Assembly (NCBI GenBank): GCA_029255685.2
Contig: CM055312.2
Span: forward strand, 53,850,202-53,914,201
Direction: 5' to 3'
Origin: Silene conica
Taxonomy: Eukaryota; Streptophyta; Magnoliopsida; Caryophyllales; Caryophyllaceae
DNA: 64,000 nt
The notes below the pieces were generated by a model that was not told the DNA's origin, searched no databases, and was given only the letters and a program-made list of their open reading frames with translations. Position numbers and translations under genes: made by a program. This document shows, one piece after another, positions 57,022 through 64,000 of this stretch (positions within the stretch are counted from its first letter, which is position 1; each line of letters starts with the position of its first letter).

Positions 57022-59985
57022 TGTAACATCCCGCTTTTTCGTAAATTATATTTTAAAAGTTTTAATTGTTTTTACGGGATAAATAATATTTTTAATAGCT
57101 AATGTTAATTTATTTTAAAAAAATAATTCATAAGATCCGTCTTAAGAACCTTAAGTCCTTAAGACGAATATAACTTGGCAAGTAATCCGACTCAACAAAC
57201 CCGCTCACTTTCAAAAGTCCGTTTCCATCTAAACGGAAAGGACAACTTATAAACCCCTAAACCCCTTGAATGTGTCGACATATTATTATCCTCAAAACAT
57301 AACACAGTAAACTTCAATTCTCAAAATCCTCCTTAAATCTCCATCTTCTTCTCCATTTTTCTCCATCATCCGTTCACCGAATCAAGGTAATAAATACATT
57401 TTCGGAATCCTCATGAAATTTAAAAGTCATCCGTTACTTCCATTTCTCGTTTCCTTCAACTCGAAATTTGGGCTGTTTTGGGTATAATCCGAGTTTTAAG
57501 CTCTAAATCCGTTTTTCATGTTGTAGGGAGAGGCTTAGAAGATCACAAGGAGGTTAGTGTCGGGATTGAAGAGGAGATAAGAGCTTAAACGCTTAAAAAG
57601 GTGACGATAATAAGAAACTCGGCCTTATTGTGAATATTAGCAATTTACATGTTTAAGATGTTTAAGTTTCTGTTTCTCTTATGTTATTTATGTTGAATGA
57701 ACCTAGTATCATGCTAGGAATACCCAAGAATGTTGCTCATATGCTTGGTTTGTGTTTACATGTTCATAAGTTCATATTTCAGTTTTTCCATCCTTGCGAC
57801 GGATACAAATTATGATCAAAGTATGATGTATTGGTTAAGTTTATGACTTGCTTCCACTTCATATATGTTGTATGAATGCTGGGTAGAAGTTTGTTGTTGC
57901 AAATTTTAAGGTTTAGTATAGTTTTGGTGTTGATTCGAAAATTACTGGGAAATGCGTTTTTGCGATCAGGCTCTCTGAGCCGGTCGACCGACCGGCCGCC
58001 GGTCGACCGGCTGGGAGTGTCTTTGGTGGTTTTTGCGGGTTTTTGGAGAAAATAGACTTTGAGCTGCCAGCCGGTGGGCCGGCTGCCTGCCGACCGGCTG
58101 GTAGCCTCTTTTGAGGTTCTTGCGCTTTTAGTAAGGCTTAGGATTTGAGGTGCCCAGCCGGTAGACCGGCCGCCTGCCAACCGGCTGGGAGCCTCTTTGG
58201 TAAGTCTGCGTGAATTGTGATTTGAGGGGATTTGGCTCCCCAGCCGGTAGGCCGGCTGCCTGCCGACCGGCTGGGAGCCCTTTTGGGTTATTTGCGCGTT
58301 GAGAAGAGGAAGGCTGAGATGGGTGTCCAGCCGGTGGGCCGGCTGCCTGCCGACCGGCTGGGGACCCCTGTAGCTTGTTTTTATTTCGTAATTCGTTTGT
58401 AACTTTTAAACGGTTGATCGGTTTTGATTGAAACTCGTTCCTTGTACCTTTGATATATGTTGGAGGTCCCCGGAGGATGGGCGACACTATATTGGGTTCG
58501 GGAATGGAGTGAGGATAGAGACCCCCCGGTCGGGTAACCGAAAGGGAAACCGGCTCTACCTCATCTTAGTTCCCGGGATCAATTAAGTGTTGTTTAGTGG
58601 TTTAAGAAGTTAGAGCTATAGGTTAGTTTCTATCTTTGGATGTTAATGGTTGAGTTGTATGTCGCGTGATGGGATAAGTGTTAAGTTCACCTCTGGACCC
58701 ATTACGTGTTTTGTATGTCGCGTATTGGGATATGAGTTAAGTTCACCTCTGGACCCATTACGTGTTTTGCTTGTGGCGTGTCTGGATATGTGTTAAGCTC
58801 ACCTCTGGACCTGACACGTGATCGGTCGTCGTACACGTTAAGTTCACCTCTGGACCCGGTGTGCGATAGCTGTGTATTGGGATATGTGTTAAGTTCACCT
58901 CTGGACCCAATACTTGTTTGTAGCATTGGGATATTTGTTAAGTTCACCTCTGGACCCTTTGCTTGTGGATGTATAGGGATATGTGTTAAGTTCACCTCTG
59001 GACCCTTTACTTGAATTGTATGTTTGGGGATATGTGTTAAGTTCACCTCTGGACCCTTTACTTGAATTGCATGTTGGGATATGTGTTAAGTTCACCTCTG
59101 GACCCGACATTGTTTGGTAGAGGGATAGGTGTTAAGTTCACCTCTAGACCCATTGCTAGTGTTTATTGATATCTTGGTCTATGCCTTGAGTTGGCCTCTG
59201 GGTCCTTGATTGTGAAAGCGTGTTAGTGTTCAGGTTATGTCTTAAGTTTACCGCTGGACCTTTTTACTTGATGTTTTATATCTGCTTGTCTTGAGATTGG
59301 TACAGTGGCAGATATGCATGATGAAGTTAATGATTGTATTACTTGAGTTATAGTTTGTTCATCCAAGGCATTGGATGATTCTTTGATCGGTTTCATAAAT
59401 AGTTGGACTGAAAGACCCCCCGACTGGGTAACCAGTAGGGAAACCGGCTCTCCTTCCAAACGGTTTATGAAGTTGGTTGGGAGCCGTGCATTAGTGATTG
59501 CAGGATAGTTGATGATCAGTTGTTGAGATATTGTTATACTTCACATGTTTATATATGTTGGAGTATTCTGTTTTTATTGCTTGTTACGTGTCGTTACAAA
59601 AGGTGGCTAGGAGAACTCTAGTCACTCCCCATTGATTGTGGCGTACATGTTTTCATGTATGTAGGTACATGCAGGTTGGACGGGGTTCACTTGAGAGCTA
59701 GCGAGTGATGATCCTTTCATCATATGACTTACTCTTCACCGATTAGCTAGACTCTTAGTTTTTGATACAGTTCATGTTTTGGTACCTGTAGGGATGTTCC
59801 ATCCCAGGCTTTGTAGATATTTGGTTTCCGTACTTTGAACTGTTATACTTATCTATTTTGTTTATATCAGTTTTTAGTTTCAGTTTAATTCACCTCGCAT
59901 GTTGTTTAAGTTAAAAAGTTTAAATTCCGCTGCATTTTTAGTACTTTGTGTGTTTTATATTTCCGCTTTCGCGAGGGGTTTTACA
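57022..59985 (+). repeat. 3' LTR of G
   Basis: 2964 bp with the same layout: near-palindromes 57977-58362, modules 58519-58557 and 59413-59457, hairpin array about 58660-59262. The first near-palindrome is longer here than in the 5' LTR (extra GACCGGCCGCC), so this array changes quickly. Confidence 0.92.
58660..59262 (+). repeat. Array of ~12 hairpin-like units, G 3' LTR
   Basis: Partner of 52430-53036 with the same unit order. One unit (near 58835) has lost the first part of its core. Confidence 0.85.
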
Positions 59986-60218
59986 TAAATGACTGTATTT
60001 TCGTACCTTCACATCTCTCAAACGTGTCCTATAGGTGTGACGTATAGGGACCAGTTGATCACCGCCATCCGTATGACAATAACGTCAAACTTATCTAGCA
60101 AGCCAACCGTTATTGATAAACGTGGATCAACTGATAATAATACTGAAGTATGCCCTTGTGATCCTTAAAGAGATTTAGTAAGTCATTGTACTAACTGTCA
60201 AGGACACCAGCCCCAACA

Positions 60219-60365
60219 ATCTCCCACTTGTCCGTACAAGGGTATGTGCAATGACGTTATCACACTACATGTGGAGGACACAAGCTCCAACAAACTCCCA
60301 CTTGTCCGTACAAGTGTAGGTGCGATAACCGATTCTCATATTCTTTTAAAATTTCTCCCACTCAA
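60219..60365 (-). other. 3' region of copia K next to its LTR
   Basis: Contains the doubled purine tract and the family D-like LTR head, as in A and A2. It ends at the target-site repeat of solo LTR I. Confidence 0.75.
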
Positions 60366-60730
60366 TGTAACATCCCGTATTTTCATAAAATATATTTTAT
60401 GGGTTTTTAATTATTTTAAGTAGTAAAATAATATTTTAATAATTTATTGGGAAAGTATTTTAATAAATAGTAAGATCCGTCTTAAGAACCTTAAGTCCTT
60501 AAGACGAATACAAACTTGGTAACTTAAGTTCCATCCTAAAACCCGTTCAATGCTACCAAACCCGTTTTCCTTAAAACGGAAAAGAACCATTATAAACCCC
60601 TAAAACCCTCTAATGTGTCGACATATTGGTTTCCCTCAAAACAAAACACTGACATTTTATATTTCACAAAACCTCATTAAATCTTCATCTTCTTTCCCTA
60701 ATTCCGTCTCTATCCGTTCACCGAATCAAG

Positions 60731-60870
60731 GTAATAAATACATTTTCGGAATCCTCATCGAATTTGCAAGCCATCTATCACTTCCGTTTTTCATTTCCAT
60801 CAACTCGAAATTTGGGCTGTTTTCATGGAATTCGTTCTTGAGTCCTAAAATCCGTGTTTCTTGCTTGTAG
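60731..60870 (+). other. Intron-like segment in solo LTR I (140 nt)
   Basis: Donor AATCAAG|GTAATAAAT and acceptor GCTTGTAG|GTG, with exactly the same length as in G. Inferred only. Confidence 0.45.
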
Positions 60871-61313
60871 GTGAAGGTTTAGACAACCCGGACGTGGATA
60901 GCTACGTGGTAGAGGAAGAGCTTTGATCGGAAATCGCTTTAAGGTGACAATTATGAGAAAACTCGGCGTTATTGTATATATTAGCACTTTACATGTTTAA
61001 GATGTTTAGATTTCTGATTTTTCATATGGTTTATGTTCAATGAGTTAGAAATCATGCTAGGAATGTGTATGATGTGCATTTGCTTTGATGATGTTTCACA
61101 TGCCTAGTATTGGAATTTCTGAAATTTGTGCTTAAGACGGATACAAATCATATTCTTATTGAGGATTGTTTGTGGGATTAATTGCTGGTAGTTAGTGTGT
61201 TTGATCATTTCATGTAATGGGTAAACATTGTATGTTGCTAATTTAGAAGTCTTGAATCGATTTGGGGTTATTTGCATATTGTAGGAAAAATGCGTTTTGC
61301 GTACAGCGGACTC

Positions 61314-61705
61314 TGAGCCGGTAGGCTGACCGGCAGCCGGTCGGCCGGCTCAGAGTCTGGGTGTCTTCTTTTGGATGTTCAGAAATCTGAGGAAGGTTTC
61401 TGAGCCGGTCAGTCGGCCGCCGGTCGACCGGCTCAGGATCCTTCTTGGTTGTTTTCAAGTTTTGCAAAGGGCGTGGGAAGTGACTCCCAGCCGGCAGACC
61501 GGCAGCCGGTACACCGGCTGAGAGTCACTCCTCGTGTTTAAGTTTTGAAAATTTGCTTTGGGGAAGGAACTCCCAGCCGGCTGGCCGGCGGACAGTCCTC
61601 CGGCTGAGAGCCTCTTCTCTTGTTTTTCAGACGGTTGATTGGGCATGGGAAGGGACTCCCAGCCGGTGGACCGGCAGACGGTCCAGGACCGGCTGAGAGC
61701 CCCTG
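61314..61705 (+). repeat. GC-rich near-palindrome array in I
   Basis: Five units, each with GAGCCGG or CAGCCGG arms and a centre different from those of G and H, for example GAGCCGGTAGGCTGACCGG followed by CAGCCGGTCGGCCGGCTC. Spacing is about 75-95 bp. Confidence 0.85.
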
Positions 61706-61984
61706 TTCCCATTGTTTTGCTTATAACTTTCAAACGCTTATTCTGTTTCGATTGAAACTTGTTCCTTGTACCTTTGATTTGTGTTTGAGGTCCCAGGAGG
61801 ATGGGCGACACTAGATTGGGTTCGGGATTGGAGTGAGGATAGAGACCCCCCGGTCGGGTAACCGAAAGGGAAACCGACTCTCCCTCAACTTAGTTCCTGG
61901 GGTCAATTAAGTGTTGACTAGGATCATAGGTGATAAGAAAGAAAGAGTTAAACATTGAATTGAATGCTTTTATAGTGATGCGTA

Positions 61985-62615
61985 TTAAGTTATGCGTTAA
62001 GATGTCGCCTCTGAACTTAGTACGTAGGTTGTTTGTCATATATAGGGGTATGCGTTAAGGTGTCGCCTCTGAGCCCTATATGTGTTTGTTTGTCGAGTAT
62101 GGAGGTATGCGTTAAGGTGTCGCCTCTGAGCTCCATACATGTTTGATTGTCGTGTCTGGGACATGCGTTGAGTTTTCGCCTCTGAGTCCAGACATGTTTG
62201 AGTGATCGCGTCAGGACATGCCTTAAGCTGGCCTCTGAGTCTGACGAGTAGAGAAACTGCACGACGGGGCAGTCAGGTTGTCATACCTTACCCGGAGTGC
62301 AGGTGTTTGATGCTAGTCCATGCGTTGAGTTTTCGCCTCTGAGTCTAGTATCTTGTGATGTAGTATGGGAACATGCGTTGAGTTTTCGCCTCTGAGTTCC
62401 TTACTTTTGATTGTGAATTGAGTGCTAGTCCATGCGTTGAGTTTTCGCCTCTGAGTCTAGTATCTTGTTGATAGCCGGTCCATGCGTTGAGTTTTCGCCT
62501 CTGAGTCCTTGCTTGATATTGTGAATTTGGTATCTAGGTTATGCGTTAAGATGTCGCCTCTGAACCTTTTTACTTGCTGAATGATTGGTATATAGGTTAT
62601 GTCTTGAGTTAACCG
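61985..62615 (+). repeat. Array of ~11 hairpin-like units in I
   Basis: Core ATGCGTTAAGGTGTCGCCTC (or GTTGAGTTTTCGCCTC). Arms include ATATAGGG (62040-62047) with CCCTATAT (62074-62081); GTATGGAG (62097-62104) with CTCCATAC (62131-62138); TGTCTGG (62153-62159) with CCAGACA (62188-62194). The 62240-62315 interval breaks the period. Confidence 0.86.
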
Positions 62616-63355
62616 CTGAACCTTATACTTGTTGTGTTTATCTACTTGCCTAGAGTTGGTACAGTGTCAGATATGCATGATGATAGTGATGTTCATAGTA
62701 CTTTGACTTTGATGTTGTTCATCCAAGGCATTGGGTGACTCTTTTATTAGTTTCATAAATAGTTGGACTGAAAGACCCCCCGACTGGGTAACCAGTAAGG
62801 AAACCGACTCTCCTTCCAAATGGTTTATGAAGTTGGTCGAGAGCCGTGCATTAGTAATTGCATGATAGTATGAGATCAGTTGTTGAGATATTGTTATACT
62901 TCACATGTTTATATATGTTGGAGAGTTCTGTTTGTATTGCTTGTTACGTGTCGTTACAAAAGGTGGCTAGGAGAACTCTAATCACTCCCCACTGATTGTG
63001 GCGTACATGTTTTCATGTATGTAGGTACATGCAGGTTGGACAGGGTTGGATGAGAGCTAGCGAGTGATGATCCACTTGACATCATATGACTTACACTTTC
63101 GAGTAGCTAGACTCTAGTTTTGATATTGTTATCTTTTGGTGCCTGTAGGGATGTTCCATCCCAGACTTTGTATATATTTGGTTTCCGTACTTAGAACTGT
63201 TATACTTATCTATTTTGTTTATATCAATTTTCAGTTTCATTTTCAGTTTTAATTCACCTCGCATGTTGTTTATGTTCAAAAAGTTTTAATTCCGCTGCAT
63301 TTTTGGTACTTTGTGTGTTTATTTATTTCCGCTTCGCGAGGGGTTTTACACTCAA

Positions 63356-64000
63356 TATAAGACAATTTGCAAATCCGTATTCGCAAAGGTCGTATCTCGC
63401 AAACAATCTGTATCAAGAGTGGTTTCCCCGACTAGAGAGTAACTTAACTGATAAAACGAATCTGTATCCGAGCATAGCCATGCATTTCAGTTACTACTCC
63501 TCGAGTGGCCCTGAGAAATGATAAAATCCTGATAAGGTTTTGGATATTTCCCTCAACTCGAATCCTGCAGAAGTAAGCACAGCATGAAATAACCCAGAAA
63601 AAATCCTCTTGGCTCCTGTTACGGAAGACCGTGGGAAAGAAACCAAAGTTACCCAAAATCTGCCTTATTCTCAAGAGACAGTTTAAAGTCAAAAGACTCG
63701 ACTCTAAGGAACACTATAGAGGTCCTATCCACGACCTGGCACCCACTGTTATAAAACATTTAGGACTCCATAACGTTGTCACGGGGTGTCCTACGAGATA
63801 TCCGTATGTATAACTCGCCTTTGTGATTGGTCAGTCAACTGTTTGACTTATGGCTCGTTGAACCCACCATCAACCAACGTCACAAAATGATTACCTGAGT
63901 TATCAGCTCAAGTGGGTAATCAAGGACTAATAACGATGTAATGTTAATCAGTTCACTTTGTGGTGTTCAAAATTGGCGTACAATTCCACATGAAAAACAA
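63356..64000 (-). other. 3' region of copia K, continued to window end
   Basis: Resumes the K 3' non-coding region right after the target repeat of I. It matches 39120-39750 of A2, including the antisense frames seen there. The pol stop would lie just beyond the window. Confidence 0.8.

Larger units (their letters stand above)
50813..59985 (+). mobile_element. LARD-like non-coding LTR element G, complete
   Basis: 9173 bp with perfect TAAAT target-site repeats (50808-50812 and 59986-59990). LTRs of 2950 bp (50813-53762) and 2964 bp (57022-59985) start TGTAACATYCCGC and end GGGGTTTTACA. It has a primer site and a 3.26-kb internal region without gag or pol. A GAGTTTCGAGGAAGAAAC stretch just before the 3' LTR resembles the end of Ty3/gypsy Tekay-type elements, the likely source of its machinery. 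The LTRs differ by about 2% by eye. It is structurally whole but cannot encode its own movement. It sits in the LTR of copia K. Confidence 0.92.
60366..63350 (+). mobile_element. Solo LTR I (LARD-type relative of G and H)
   Basis: 2985 bp, TGTAACATCCCG to GGGGTTTTACA, with perfect target-site repeats CTCAA (60361-60365 and 63351-63355). No internal region is present, so it is a solo LTR left by recombination between the two LTRs of a full element. The layout is the same as in the G LTR (TATA, intron-like segment, near-palindromes, module, unit array, module), but the array sequences differ strongly. Confidence 0.92.
50034..64000 (-). mobile_element. Copia family A relative K, 3' end, with nested G and I
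   Basis: On the minus strand the 3' LTR runs from 60218 to 50034, interrupted by G. The 3' non-coding region (60219-64000) is interrupted by solo LTR I. The pol region would lie beyond the window. The LTR differs from those of A and A2 by scattered changes and small indels, so it is an older copy. It inserted into copia J; the flank at 50029-50033 is ACTAT but the other flank is outside the window. Confidence 0.85.

Overview
This is plant nuclear DNA, almost certainly from a eudicot. The evidence is a eukaryotic tRNA-Asn, a two-exon gene with the plant-specific VARLMGL motif, plant L1-type LINEs, a CACTA (En/Spm) transposase relic and deeply nested Ty1/copia elements. I cannot name the species. 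The CTCGATCGAG and GGTCGACC motifs remind me of Caryophyllales repeats, but that is only an impression. About 95% of the window is transposon-derived. Host sequence is confined to an island of roughly 2.5 kb (about 22.9-25.3 kb) holding the tRNA gene and the VARLMGL gene.

Layout. 1-3722: L1-type LINE on the minus strand, cut by the window edge. 3726-4960: 3' end of a copia element (family A). 4961-6981: 3' end of a related copia family (D), whose LTR carries an inverted copy of its own head. 6982-7084 and 15803-18791: minus-strand copia remnant (E) split by a whole, young copia element A (7090-15797, TSD GGGTA). 18792-22900: unassigned AT-rich DNA, microsatellite, CACTA relic, inverted LTR-like ends, a MITE and a possible Helitron end. 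22975-25141: tRNA-Asn(GTT) and the VARLMGL (TRM-like) gene. 25800-27747 and 49045-50033: two parts of one copia element (J), separated by the 21.3-kb insertion H. 27748-49044: H, a non-coding (LARD-like) LTR element on the minus strand. Its 3' LTR holds a LINE (30483-33311), and its 5' LTR holds a second whole copia element, A2 (37980-46620, TSD TAAAG). 50034-64000: copia element K on the minus strand, running off the window. Its LTR holds a complete LARD-like element G (50813-59985, TSD TAAAT) and its 3' region holds a solo LTR I (60366-63350, TSD CTCAA).

The most unusual content is in the ~3-kb LTRs of G, H and I. Each carries an array of 11-14 units. In a unit, a conserved core of about 25-30 nt is bracketed by short arms that are complementary to each other but differ in sequence from unit to unit. 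That is the pattern expected of tandem hairpins with compensatory change. Each array lies between two copies of a GC-rich module and beside a second array of long GC-rich near-palindromes. A TATA box near the LTR start and a shared 140-nt intron-like segment (in G and I) suggest that both arrays are transcribed. I do not recognise this architecture. Separately, the two near-identical copia elements A and A2 carry different palindromic motifs at matching places in their leaders.

Nest order by inference: J is oldest. H and K entered J. The LINE and A2 entered H, and G and I entered K. A entered E. By-eye LTR differences are about 3 in 990 bp for A and 5 in 1000 bp for A2, so family A was active very recently.
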